Below are positions 43,640 to 51,778 of a DNA stretch of 64,000 nt, in pieces; position 1 is the stretch's first letter, and each line of letters begins with the position of its first letter. A program made the translations under genes and the position numbers. The stretch is from Streptomyces sp. SAI-135. Its GTDB lineage: Bacteria > Actinomycetota > Actinomycetes > Streptomycetales > Streptomycetaceae. Below the pieces are notes generated by a model. That model saw nothing but the letters and a program-made list of their open reading frames with translations. It made no database searches and was not told the DNA's origin. Where the stretch lies: NCBI RefSeq assembly GCF_029893805.1, contig NZ_JARXYP010000002.1:7440001-7504000 (forward strand). Direction: 5' to 3'.

Positions 43640-45055
43640 TCAGGCCGCGGCCTGTGGCTGCGGTGCCGCGGCCTTGCCCCGGGGCCGCCCCGGCTGCCGC
43701 AGCAGCAGCGCGATCGCCGCCGCGAGCATCGAGGTGACTCCGGCCAGGGCGTACGCCCCGTCGTAGCCCCAGGCCGCCACGACCATGGAGCCCAGACCGC
43801 CCCCGAACAGGCCGCTGATCAGCTTGCCGCTGTACACCAGTCCGTAGTTGGAGGCGTTGTAGTTCTCCCCGAAGTAGTCCGGGGTCAGCGCCGCGAACAA
43901 CGGGTAGAACGCGCCGCCACCGAACCCGGACAGGAACGCGAAGAACAGGAACAGCGACTCGCTCCTGACGTCACCCGCCCAGATCACGCCGAACTGCGCG
44001 AGCCCCAGGACCACGATCACGAACACCAGCGTGGACTTGCGGCCCCACTTGTCGGACAGCCAGCCCACCACCCCGCGCCCGATGCCGTTGATGACCGCCA
44101 TGACACCCATCGAGGAGGCCGCCACCAACGGGCCGAAGCCCACCTCCTTGGCGTAGTCCACCTGGAAGGAGATCCCGAAGATCGACACCCCCGCGGTCAT
44201 CACGAGGGCGACCCACATGAGGGGAAGCATGCCGGTCCTGACGGCCTCCTTCGGCGTGAACTGCCGTACCGCGGGCGGGTTCTTGGCGAGCGCGACGGCA
44301 CCCTTCCCGTCGCCGCCGTAGGTCAGCGGATCGATGTCCGCGGGCCACCAGTTCTTCGGCGGGTCCTTGAAGAAGAACGCGCAGCCCACGACCACGATCA
44401 GGATGTAGCAGCCGATGAGGTCCAGGACCCGGTGGTAGTTCGCCGTGTCGAAGCCGTAGTTGAAGATGAAGATGAAGGGCAGTGATCCGTACGCGAAGCC
44501 GCCGTTGACGAACCCGGTCCTGGCGCCCCGGCGTTCGGGGAACCACTTGCCGACCATGTTGATGCAGGTCGCGTAGACCAGTCCGGCGCCGATGCCTCCG
44601 ACGACGCCGAATCCGAGGATCGCCAGCCAGACGTTGTCCAGGTGCGACAGGGCGAGGAACCCGACCAGACACATGCCCGAGCCGATGTACATGGCCCCCC
44701 GGGCGGTCAGGACGCCCTTCTCCCGCAGCCAGCCCGCCGGGAAGGCGATGCCGGCCTGGAAGAAGACCCAGACACTGAGGATCCAGAAGGTGTTGCTCTG
44801 CGTCCAGCCGTGGGCGTGGGACAGGGTGTCCTCGGCCGAGCCGTACGCGTACTCGAAGACGCTGATGGCCATCATGGTGATCCAGGGCAGATACACCATG
44901 AGCTTGCGCGAGTGACCGAGGATGTCCCGGTCGGTCTCGCCGATGCGGTAGACACGGCCGCCTGCGTCGGTCACTTCTCGGTAGGGACGTGGTGCGGCGG
45001 TGGAGTGTGCGGTCTTGTCGGTCTCGCTGCGTGCTGCGTACGGATCTGCCGTCAT
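43640..45055 (-). CDS. OFA-family MFS transporter, tandem copy 2
   Basis: Twelve-helix MFS carrier of 471 residues in the oxalate/formate antiporter family. It starts with a soluble stretch (YREVTDAGGRVYRIGETDRD) shared with the upstream paralogue, then has GWTQSNTFWILSVWVFFQAG, GIGAGLVYATCINMVGKWFP and GRGVVGWLSDKWGRKSTL. FFKDPPKNWWPADIDPL lies in the long central loop. The ATG at 45055 is one base after the stop of the upstream carrier gene, so the two are cotranscribed and coupled. Together with that gene and frc copy 1 it forms a minus-strand operon. Oxalate/formate exchange is inferred from context. Confidence 0.88.
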   Translation of the reverse strand: MTADPYAARSETDKTAHSTAAPRPYREVTDAGGRVYRIGETDRDILGHSRKLMVYLPWITMMAISVFEYAYGSAEDTLSHAHGWTQSNTFWILSVWVFFQAGIAFPAGWLREKGVLTARGAMYIGSGMCLVGFLALSHLDNVWLAILGFGVVGGIGAGLVYATCINMVGKWFPERRGARTGFVNGGFAYGSLPFIFIFNYGFDTANYHRVLDLIGCYILIVVVGCAFFFKDPPKNWWPADIDPLTYGGDGKGAVALAKNPPAVRQFTPKEAVRTGMLPLMWVALVMTAGVSIFGISFQVDYAKEVGFGPLVAASSMGVMAVINGIGRGVVGWLSDKWGRKSTLVFVIVVLGLAQFGVIWAGDVRSESLFLFFAFLSGFGGGAFYPLFAALTPDYFGENYNASNYGLVYSGKLISGLFGGGLGSMVVAAWGYDGAYALAGVTSMLAAAIALLLRQPGRPRGKAAAPQPQAAA

Positions 45056-45056
45056 G

Positions 45057-46448
45057 TCAGGCCATTTCCTCGCCGAGCGGTTGCGGGTTGGGTACGGTCC
45101 GACGGCTGGTCCGGGGCCTGCCGGGCGCCTTGAGGAACAGTGCGAGGACCGCGGAGGCCAGGCCGATCGAGCCGGCCAGGACGAACGCGCCCTGGTAGTC
45201 CCAGGCGCCGACCACGATCGAGCCCACACCGGAGCCCACGAGCCCCGAGATGAGCTTCGAGCTGTAGACCATGCCGTAGTTGGAGGCGTTGTTGTTCTCA
45301 CCGAAGTAGTCCGCGGTCATCGCGGCGAACAGCGGGAAGATCGCGCCGCCGCCGAAGCCGGAGACCATGGAGCAGAAGAGGAAGAACGGCATGCTGCCCA
45401 TCTGGCCCGAGACCAGCACACCGAACTGCGCGGTGCCCAGCACCAGACACACGATGATGAGCGTGTTGCGGCGGCCGAACTTGTCGGAGATCCAGCCGAT
45501 GACCCCGCGCCCGGTGCCGTTGACGATCGCCTTCAGCGACATCGCCGTGGCCACGATCCCGCCCGCGAAGCCCATGTCCTTGCCGAACGGCACCTGGAAG
45601 GCGATGCCGAAGATGTTGATGCCGGCCGTGCACAGCAGGCAGAACCACATCATCCACAGGACGGGCGTGCGCGCGGCCTCCTTGGGGGTGTACTGCTTGA
45701 CGGCCGGCGGGTTCTTCTCCAGCGCCCGCCGGATCTTCGGGTCGTCCGTCATCCTCAGCGGGTCGACGTGCGGCGGCCACCAGTTCTTCGGCGGGTCCTT
45801 GAAGAACCAGCCGGCGAACGCCACCACCGAGCAGCAGACCAGGCCGACCGTCACCAGGACGCCCTTGTAGTTGCTCAGGTCCATGTACGACGTGAACAGG
45901 AAGACGAAGGGCACCGAGCCGTAGGCGAAACCGCCGTTGACCATGCCGGTCTTGCCGCCCTTGCGCTCCGGATACCACTTGCCGACCATGTTCACGCAGG
46001 TCGCGTACACCAGACCGGCACCGATACCGCTGCACACACCGAAGCCCAGATAGGCCACGATCACGTTCGGCGCGAACGCGAGCGACAGATAGCCGAGGAC
46101 GGTGCCCAGCGCGCCCAGCATCATCGCGTAGCGGGCCGGAAGCTTCCCGCTCTCCCTGAGCTGTCCGGCGGGGAAGGCGATGGCCGCCTGGAAGAACACC
46201 CAGACGCCCATCAGCCAGAAGATGTGCCCGCTGCTCCACAGATGAGCCTCGTGCAGTGTGTCCTCGGCCGACGTGAACGCGTACTCCGAGGAACTGATGC
46301 CCAGCATGCCCATCCACGGGAAGAGCACCATGGTCCATCGTGGTCGTCCCATGATGTTCCGGTCGGTCTCGCCGATCCGGAACACGCGGCCGTTGCGGTC
46401 CGTCACCTCCCTGTAGGAGGCGGACGACGAGTAGTCGATGGTTGTCAT
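45057..46448 (-). CDS. OFA-family MFS transporter, tandem copy 1
   Basis: OFA-type MFS carrier of 463 residues, clearly paralogous to the next gene on the same strand. Matching elements are YREVTDRNGRVFRIGETDRN, IFWLMGVWVFFQAAIAFPAG, GIGAGLVYATCVNMVGKWYP, FKDPPKNWWPPHVDPL and GRGVIGWISDKFGRRNTL. The shared N-terminal extension distinguishes this pair from the OFA carrier at 21572. AAGGAG lies 12 bases upstream of the ATG. It is 175 bases downstream of frc copy 1. The two products could work as alternative carriers or a heteromer; that is not decidable here. Confidence 0.88.
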   Translation of the reverse strand: MTTIDYSSSASYREVTDRNGRVFRIGETDRNIMGRPRWTMVLFPWMGMLGISSSEYAFTSAEDTLHEAHLWSSGHIFWLMGVWVFFQAAIAFPAGQLRESGKLPARYAMMLGALGTVLGYLSLAFAPNVIVAYLGFGVCSGIGAGLVYATCVNMVGKWYPERKGGKTGMVNGGFAYGSVPFVFLFTSYMDLSNYKGVLVTVGLVCCSVVAFAGWFFKDPPKNWWPPHVDPLRMTDDPKIRRALEKNPPAVKQYTPKEAARTPVLWMMWFCLLCTAGINIFGIAFQVPFGKDMGFAGGIVATAMSLKAIVNGTGRGVIGWISDKFGRRNTLIIVCLVLGTAQFGVLVSGQMGSMPFFLFCSMVSGFGGGAIFPLFAAMTADYFGENNNASNYGMVYSSKLISGLVGSGVGSIVVGAWDYQGAFVLAGSIGLASAVLALFLKAPGRPRTSRRTVPNPQPLGEEMA

Positions 46449-46623
46449 AGTCTTCAAGCACTCCTTGCGTCGAAAGATCTGGCCAGCGCCCCCTGTCCAA
46501 ATGCCTTTCGTGCGCGCACGGATCACCGGGGTCCGTCCGACGCGCACCGCCGCCGGACCCCGTGCTCATTCACGTCATGGACCACCGCCCGCAGGGCCGG
46601 GAACATGGCTCCGGTTCACCACG

Positions 46624-47856
46624 TCAGATCACCCCGCCCGCCCTGAGGAGCGCCAACTCCTCGTCGCCGAGCCCGAGTTCGCCGATGTATATCTCCTCGT
46701 TGTGTTGGCCGAGGAGGGGTGGGGTGGTGATGGTGGTGGGGGAGTCGGAGAGTTTGAGGGGGTTGCCGACCGTGGTGAAGGTGCCGCGTTCGGGATGCTC
46801 GACCTCGACGATCATGTCGTTGTCGGCGAGTGAGCGGTCCTCGATGATCTCCCGGGTGGACAGGATCGGCCCGCACGGAATGTCATGCGCGTTCAGTTTC
46901 TCCAGGACCTGCCACTTGGGCAGGGTCGCAGTCCATTCCTCGATCAGCTGGAACATCTTCGCCAGCTTCGGCAACCGCGCCTCGGGCGTGGCCCACTCGG
47001 GATCGTCGGCCAGTTCCGGGCGGCCGATCAACGCGGACAGCGGCTGCCAGCCCACGGGCTGGACGATGACGTACACGTAGTCGTTCGGCCCGCCCGGCGC
47101 GCACCGCACCGCCCACCCGGGCTGCCCGCCGCCGGAGGCGTTGCCAGAGCGGGGGACGTCGTCGCCGAAGTCGTCGTTGGGGTACTCGGCCAGCGGGCCG
47201 TGTGCCAGGCGCTGCTGGTCACGGAGTTTGACCCGGCACAGGTTGAGCACCGCGTGCTGCATCGCCACGTTCACCCGCTGGCCCGTGCCGGTCCTCTCCC
47301 GCTGGAACAACGCGGCCAGGATCCCGGCCACCGCGTGGATACCGGTGCCGGAGTCACCGATCTGCGCACCCGTCGCCAACGGCGGACCGTCCTGGAACCC
47401 GGTCGTCGCCATCGAGCCGCCCATCGCCTGCGCCACCACCTCATACGCCTTGAAACCGGTGTACGGGCCCGGCCCGAAACCCTTGATCGACGCGTACACG
47501 ATCCGCTCGTTGATCTCCCGGATCCGCTCCCACGTGAACCCCATACGATCCACCGCGCCCGGCGCGAAGTTCTCCACCAGCACATCCGCACCCCGGATCA
47601 AAGCGGTCAGGATCTCCCTGCCCCGCCCCGTCTTCGTGTTCAGCGTGATACTGCGCTTGTTGCAGTTGAGCATCGTGAAATACAGCGAGTCCGCCTCCGG
47701 CACATCCCGCAACTGCCGCCGCGTGATGTCCCCGCCCGGCGCCTCCACCTTCACCACATCCGCCCCCAGCCACGCCAGCAACTGCGTCGCCGACGGACCC
47801 GACTGCACATGCGTCATGTCCAACACCCGCACACCATCAAGAGCCGGCGTCGTCAC
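46624..47856 (-). CDS. frc: Formyl-CoA:oxalate CoA-transferase, copy 1
   Basis: Class III CoA-transferase of 410 residues that moves CoA from formyl-CoA (or another donor) to oxalate. The sequence follows E. coli Frc closely: LDMTHVQSGPSATQLLAWLG, QLRDVPEADSLYFTMLNCNK, VENFAPGAVDRMGFTWE, LCRVKLRDQQRL and NASGGGQPGW (the glycine loop over the active site). The catalytic Asp is in TGAQIGDSGTGIHA. An almost identical gene lies at 51779 in the opposite orientation. Divergent from the SucC-like gene, with two overlapping palindromes between; first gene of an operon with two OFA carriers. Confidence 0.94.
   Translation of the reverse strand: MTTPALDGVRVLDMTHVQSGPSATQLLAWLGADVVKVEAPGGDITRRQLRDVPEADSLYFTMLNCNKRSITLNTKTGRGREILTALIRGADVLVENFAPGAVDRMGFTWERIREINERIVYASIKGFGPGPYTGFKAYEVVAQAMGGSMATTGFQDGPPLATGAQIGDSGTGIHAVAGILAALFQRERTGTGQRVNVAMQHAVLNLCRVKLRDQQRLAHGPLAEYPNDDFGDDVPRSGNASGGGQPGWAVRCAPGGPNDYVYVIVQPVGWQPLSALIGRPELADDPEWATPEARLPKLAKMFQLIEEWTATLPKWQVLEKLNAHDIPCGPILSTREIIEDRSLADNDMIVEVEHPERGTFTTVGNPLKLSDSPTTITTPPLLGQHNEEIYIGELGLGDEELALLRAGGVI
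46694..47845 (-). repeat. 1152-bp inverted repeat, left arm (frc copy 1)
   Basis: Reverse complement of 51787-52938 with roughly ten mismatches noticed by eye, so about 99% identical. It covers nearly all of frc. The arms end at codon 5 and about 15-20 codons before the stop. The segment between the arms is 3,941 bases. Confidence 0.93.
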
Positions 47857-47894
47857 GGATCACCTCACCGTCAGCAGGCTTGGGCTTGGCACAT

Positions 47895-47923
47895 TGCATA
47901 CAGTCGACGAATACTGTATGAAG
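47895..47923. promoter_or_regulatory. Two overlapping GntR-type operators between frc 1 and the SucC-like gene
   Basis: TGCATACAGTCGACG (47895-47909) and GAATACTGTATGAAG (47909-47923) are opposed versions of the same 15-mer, sharing one base. They lie 39 bases upstream of frc copy 1 and 84 bases upstream of the SucC-like gene, so both divergent operons could be co-regulated. Confidence 0.68.
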
Positions 47924-48006
47924 ATTGTTATCCCGCATCCCGTGGGTGATGTCCAGGGGGCGTGCAGCACTTTTAAGGCGTGCACTTTTGAGACGGGAGC
48001 CGAACC

Positions 48007-49137
48007 ATGGACCTGTACGAGCATGAAGCCCGGGCCCTCTTCGAGGAACACGGAATCGCGGTGCCGAGGGCGGAGGTCACCGACTCGCCCCAGGAGGCCC
48101 GCGCGATCGCCCGCAGGCTCGGCGGCAGCGTCGTCGTCAAGGCGCAGGTCAAGACGGGTGGCCGGGGCAAGGCGGGCGGGGTGCGGCTCGCCACCGACCC
48201 GGTCGCCGCCGAGCGGACGGCCCGCCGGATCCTCGGCATGAACATCAAGGGACACACCGTCGGCGAGGTCATGCTGGCCCAGCCGGTGGACATCGAGAGC
48301 GAGTTCTACGTCGCCTACGTCCTGGACCGGGCCGCGGGGCACTTCCTCGCCATCGCCTCGGCGGAAGGCGGCATGGACATAGAGGAGGTGGCCGCGGTCC
48401 GCCCGGAGGCGGTCGCCCGGATCCCCGTCGACCCCGCCGAGGGCGTCACCTCGGCAAAGGCGGCCGAGATCGCCGGGGCGGCCGGCCTGCCGCCGCAGAC
48501 CGCCGACGTCCTCGTACGACTGTGGGAGGTCCTGGTCCGCCAGGACGCCCTCCTTGTCGAGGTCAACCCGCTCGTGCGCACCCGGGAGGGACACCTCCTC
48601 GCCCTCGACGGCAAGGTCACCCTCGACGACAACGCCCGCTTCCGGCAAGCCCGTCGGGGCGCCGAGAGCATCGCGCACGACGACCCGCTGGAGGCGGCCG
48701 CCGCGGCGAAGGGCCTCAACTACGTCAAGCTCGACGGCGAGGTCGGTGTCATCGGCAACGGCGCCGGACTGGTCATGTCGACCCTCGACGTGGTCGCCGG
48801 CTGCGGAGCCCGTCCCGCCAACTTCCTCGACATCGGCGGCGGCGCCTCGGCCCGGGTCATGGCCGACGGGCTGACGGTCATCCTGTCGGACCCGGCCGTG
48901 AAGTCCGTCTTCGTCAACGTCTTCGGCGGCATCACCGCCTGCGACGCGGTCGCCGACGGCATCGTACGGGCCCTGGACGAGGTGCGGCTCACCAAGCCGC
49001 TCGTCGTGCGCCTCGACGGCAACAACGCCGCCCGCGGCCGGGCCGTCCTCGACCGGCGGGCCCACCCCCTGGTCCAGCAGGCCACCACCATGGACGGTGC
49101 CGCCCGCCGTGCCGCCGAACTCGCCCACACCAGTTGA
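48007..49137 (+). CDS. Succinyl-CoA ligase beta-like subunit (ATP-grasp acid-CoA ligase)
   Basis: ATP-grasp beta subunit of an acid-CoA ligase, 376 residues. MDLYEHEARALFEEHGIAVP is the SucC opening, VVVKAQVKTGGRGKAGGV the ATP-binding loop, ALLVEVNPLVRTREGHLLAL the Mg/ATP region, and NFLDIGGGASARVMADGL and VFVNVFGGITACDAVADGI the C-terminal CoA-ligase domain. Its place between two frc genes suggests it is not the housekeeping TCA-cycle copy. It may make oxalyl-CoA, formyl-CoA or succinyl-CoA as CoA donor for Frc; a malate-CoA ligase is an alternative, but no malyl-CoA lyase is seen nearby. The alpha subunit gene follows after 10 bases. Confidence 0.88.
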   Translation: MDLYEHEARALFEEHGIAVPRAEVTDSPQEARAIARRLGGSVVVKAQVKTGGRGKAGGVRLATDPVAAERTARRILGMNIKGHTVGEVMLAQPVDIESEFYVAYVLDRAAGHFLAIASAEGGMDIEEVAAVRPEAVARIPVDPAEGVTSAKAAEIAGAAGLPPQTADVLVRLWEVLVRQDALLVEVNPLVRTREGHLLALDGKVTLDDNARFRQARRGAESIAHDDPLEAAAAAKGLNYVKLDGEVGVIGNGAGLVMSTLDVVAGCGARPANFLDIGGGASARVMADGLTVILSDPAVKSVFVNVFGGITACDAVADGIVRALDEVRLTKPLVVRLDGNNAARGRAVLDRRAHPLVQQATTMDGAARRAAELAHTS

Positions 49138-49147
49138 GGAGCGGGAC

Positions 49148-50047
49148 ATGGCCATCTTCCTGACCAAGGAGTCCAGGGTCCTCGTCCAGGGCATGACCGG
49201 CGGCGAGGGCAGGAAGCACACCCGCCGCATGCTCGCCGCCGGCACCGACGTCGTCGGCGGCGTCAACCCGCGCAAGGCCGGCCAGGCCGTCGACTTCGAC
49301 GACCGTGTCGTACCCGTCTTCGGGTCGGTCGCCGACGGCATACGGGAGACCGGAGCCGACGTCACCGTCGTCTTCGTCCCGCCCGCCTTCGCCAGGGCGG
49401 CGGTCGTCGAGGCCGCCGACGCCGGGATCGGCCTCGCCGTCGTCATCACCGAAGGGATCCCCGTCCACGACTCCGTCGCCTTCACCTCGTACGCGAGGAA
49501 GAAGGGGACACGGATCGTGGGCCCCAACTGCCCGGGCCTCATCACGCCCGGCCAGTCCAACGCCGGCATCATCCCGGCCGACATCACCAGGTCCGGCCGC
49601 ATCGGTCTGGTGTCCAAGTCGGGCACGCTCACCTACCAACTCATGCACGAGCTGCGCGACATCGGATTCTCCACCTGTGTCGGCATCGGCGGAGACCCCG
49701 TCGTCGGCACCACCCACATCGACTGCCTGGCCGCCTTCCAGGACGACCCCGACACCGAACTGATCGTCCTCATCGGGGAGATCGGCGGCGACGCCGAGGA
49801 ACGGGCGGCCGCGTACATCCGCGAGCACGTCACCAAACCCGTCGTCGGCTACATCGCCGGATTCACCGCGCCCGAGGGCAGGACCATGGGTCACGCCGGC
49901 GCCATCGTGTCCGGTTCGGCGGGCACGGCGCAGGCGAAGAAGGCGGCGCTGGAGGCGGTCGGCGTCAAGGTGGGCAACACCCCCACCGACACCGCCCGCC
50001 TCGTGCTCACCCTGCTGGACACGGTCCGCGAGGCCCCTCGGGCCTGA
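49148..50047 (+). CDS. Succinyl-CoA ligase alpha-like subunit
   Basis: Alpha subunit of the acid-CoA ligase, 299 residues. It has the CoA-binding Rossmann part (VLVQGMTGGEGRKHTRRML, VGGVNPRKAGQAVDF), GPNCPGLITPGQSNAGIIPA, and the phospho-histidine loop GHAGAIVSGSAGTAQAKKAA; the His that becomes phosphorylated is in GRTMGHAGAIV. All catalytic features are intact. It is cotranscribed with the beta gene. The acid specificity pocket differs among SucD, malate and other ligases and cannot be judged by eye. Confidence 0.9.
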   Translation: MAIFLTKESRVLVQGMTGGEGRKHTRRMLAAGTDVVGGVNPRKAGQAVDFDDRVVPVFGSVADGIRETGADVTVVFVPPAFARAAVVEAADAGIGLAVVITEGIPVHDSVAFTSYARKKGTRIVGPNCPGLITPGQSNAGIIPADITRSGRIGLVSKSGTLTYQLMHELRDIGFSTCVGIGGDPVVGTTHIDCLAAFQDDPDTELIVLIGEIGGDAEERAAAYIREHVTKPVVGYIAGFTAPEGRTMGHAGAIVSGSAGTAQAKKAALEAVGVKVGNTPTDTARLVLTLLDTVREAPRA

Positions 50048-50142
50048 CCCGGAACCAGCCGACGGCGGACGGGGACCCACCCCGCCCCGCCGCGTTCCCC
50101 CCTACCCCGCCCCCGACTGTGCACCGAGAGCGGAGACATCGC

Positions 50143-51699
50143 ATGACCACCACCCTCAACTCCACCCATCTCGTGGTGAAGTCCGGAACCTCCTGGAACG
50201 ACGCCTGGCAACGCTGCCTCGCGGTCGCCCCCGAGGCATTCCGGGACGACCGCGTCCTCAACCTCTGGGCCTCCGCCTGGCGAGCCGACGGCCGGGCCCT
50301 GCCCGGCACCAGCCCCGTCGACGGCAGCCCCGTCGCCGGCCCGCCGCGTCTGGACCGGGAAGCCGCCCACCAGGCCGTCCGCGCCTCCCTCGACCAGCAC
50401 CGCGCCTGGCGGCACATACGGCTCGAAGAGCGCCGGGCCCGCGTCGCGGCCACCCTCGACGCCCTCACCCAGCACCGCGAACTCCTCGCGCTCCTGCTCG
50501 TCTGGGAGATCGGCAAGCCCTGGCGGCTCGCGCAGGCCGACGTCGACCGGGCCATCGACGGCGTCCGCTGGTACGTCGACGGCATCGATCCGATGGTCGA
50601 GGGCCGGACCCCGCTGGACGGCCCGGTGTCCAACATCGCGAGCTGGAACTACCCGATGAGCGTGCTCGTTCACGCCATGCTGGTGCAGGCACTGGCGGGC
50701 AACGCGGTCATCGCCAAGACCCCGACCGACGGCGGCGTCGCCTGTCTCACCCTGGCCTGCGCGCTCGCCGCCCGCGAGGGCATCCCCGTCACCCTCGTCA
50801 GCGGCAGTGGGGGAGAGCTGTCCGAGGCGCTGGTGCGGGCGCCCGAGATCGGCTGCGTCTCCTTCGTCGGCGGCCGCGACACCGGCGCCGCCGTCGCCAC
50901 CGCCGTCACCGACCTCGGCAAGCGGCACGTCCTCGAACAGGAGGGGCTCAACACCTGGGGCATCTGGAACTGCACCGACTGGGACGCGCTCACCGCCGTC
51001 ATCCCCAAGCTCTTCGACTACGGCAAGCAGCGCTGCACCGCCTACCCGCGGTTCGTCGTCCAGCGCGAGCTGTTCGACGAGTTCCTGACGGCCTACCTCC
51101 CCGCGGTGCGCACCCTGCGCCTCGGACACCCGCTCGCCGTCGAGCACCCCGACGACCCCTACCCCTCCCTCGACTTCGGCCCGGTGATCAACGCGGCCAA
51201 GGCGAAGGAGCTCCGCGACCAGGTCGCCGAGGCCATCAGCCGCGGAGCCGTCCCCGTGCACCGCGGCAGCGAGGCGGACGCCCGCTTCCTGCCCGGCCAG
51301 GACACCTCGGCGTACGTCCAGCCGGTCACGCTCCTCAACCCGCCCCCCTCCTCACCCCTGCACCACGCGGAACCCTTCGGCCCGGTCGACACCATCGTCC
51401 TGGTCGACACGGAGGCGGAACTGCTGGCCGCGATGAACGCCTCCAACGGCGCCCTGGTGGCCACCCTGTCCACCGACGACCGGGCCACCTTCGACCGGCT
51501 CGCCCCGCAGATCCGCGCCTTCAAGGTCGGTCACGGCAAGCCGCGTTCCCGCGGCGACCGGGACGAGCTCTTCGGCGGCTTCGGCGCCTCCTGGCGCGGC
51601 GCCTTCGTCGGCGGCGAACTGCTCGTGCGCGCCGTCACCCAGGGCCCGGCCGGCGAACGGCTGCCCGGCAACTTCCCCGAGTACCAGCTGATGCCGTGA
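50143..51699 (+). CDS. Aldehyde dehydrogenase-family protein of the oxalate island
   Basis: ALDH-superfamily enzyme of 518 residues. The cofactor region has VSNIASWNYPMSVLVH with the conserved Asn, then GNAVIAKTPTDGG and VTLVSGSGGELSEAL. The general-base Glu region reads LEQEGLNTWGIWN instead of the usual LELGGK, and the catalytic Cys is in DYGKQRCTAYPRFVV. YVQPVTLLNPPPSSPLHHAEPFGPV matches the ALDH C-terminal signature. The start is the ATG at 50143 after CGGAGA. Neighbours (ligase and transferases for oxalate/formate) suggest a short acyl-CoA or aldehyde acid such as glyoxylate or glycolaldehyde; the atypical Glu loop leaves this open. A terminator follows. Confidence 0.85.
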   Translation: MTTTLNSTHLVVKSGTSWNDAWQRCLAVAPEAFRDDRVLNLWASAWRADGRALPGTSPVDGSPVAGPPRLDREAAHQAVRASLDQHRAWRHIRLEERRARVAATLDALTQHRELLALLLVWEIGKPWRLAQADVDRAIDGVRWYVDGIDPMVEGRTPLDGPVSNIASWNYPMSVLVHAMLVQALAGNAVIAKTPTDGGVACLTLACALAAREGIPVTLVSGSGGELSEALVRAPEIGCVSFVGGRDTGAAVATAVTDLGKRHVLEQEGLNTWGIWNCTDWDALTAVIPKLFDYGKQRCTAYPRFVVQRELFDEFLTAYLPAVRTLRLGHPLAVEHPDDPYPSLDFGPVINAAKAKELRDQVAEAISRGAVPVHRGSEADARFLPGQDTSAYVQPVTLLNPPPSSPLHHAEPFGPVDTIVLVDTEAELLAAMNASNGALVATLSTDDRATFDRLAPQIRAFKVGHGKPRSRGDRDELFGGFGASWRGAFVGGELLVRAVTQGPAGERLPGNFPEYQLMP

Positions 51700-51706
51700 G
51701 GCGAGA

Positions 51707-51737
51707 CCGGGCGGCGTCCGTGCGGAGCGCCGCCCGG
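51707..51737 (+). terminator. Hairpin terminator after the ALDH gene
   Basis: CCGGGCGGCG (51707-51716) pairs with CGCCGCCCGG (51728-51737) around 11 bases, 7 bases after the ALDH stop and 41 bases before frc copy 2. Confidence 0.72.
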
Positions 51738-51778
51738 CCACCGGCGAACACACGACGACGCAGAGATGGGTGACGAGC

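Noticed and set aside
48007..50047. TCA-cycle succinyl-CoA synthetase (sucCD)
   Set aside because: The motifs fit, but location between two frc genes under a shared operator suggests a dedicated paralogue, so no sucC/sucD symbol was given.
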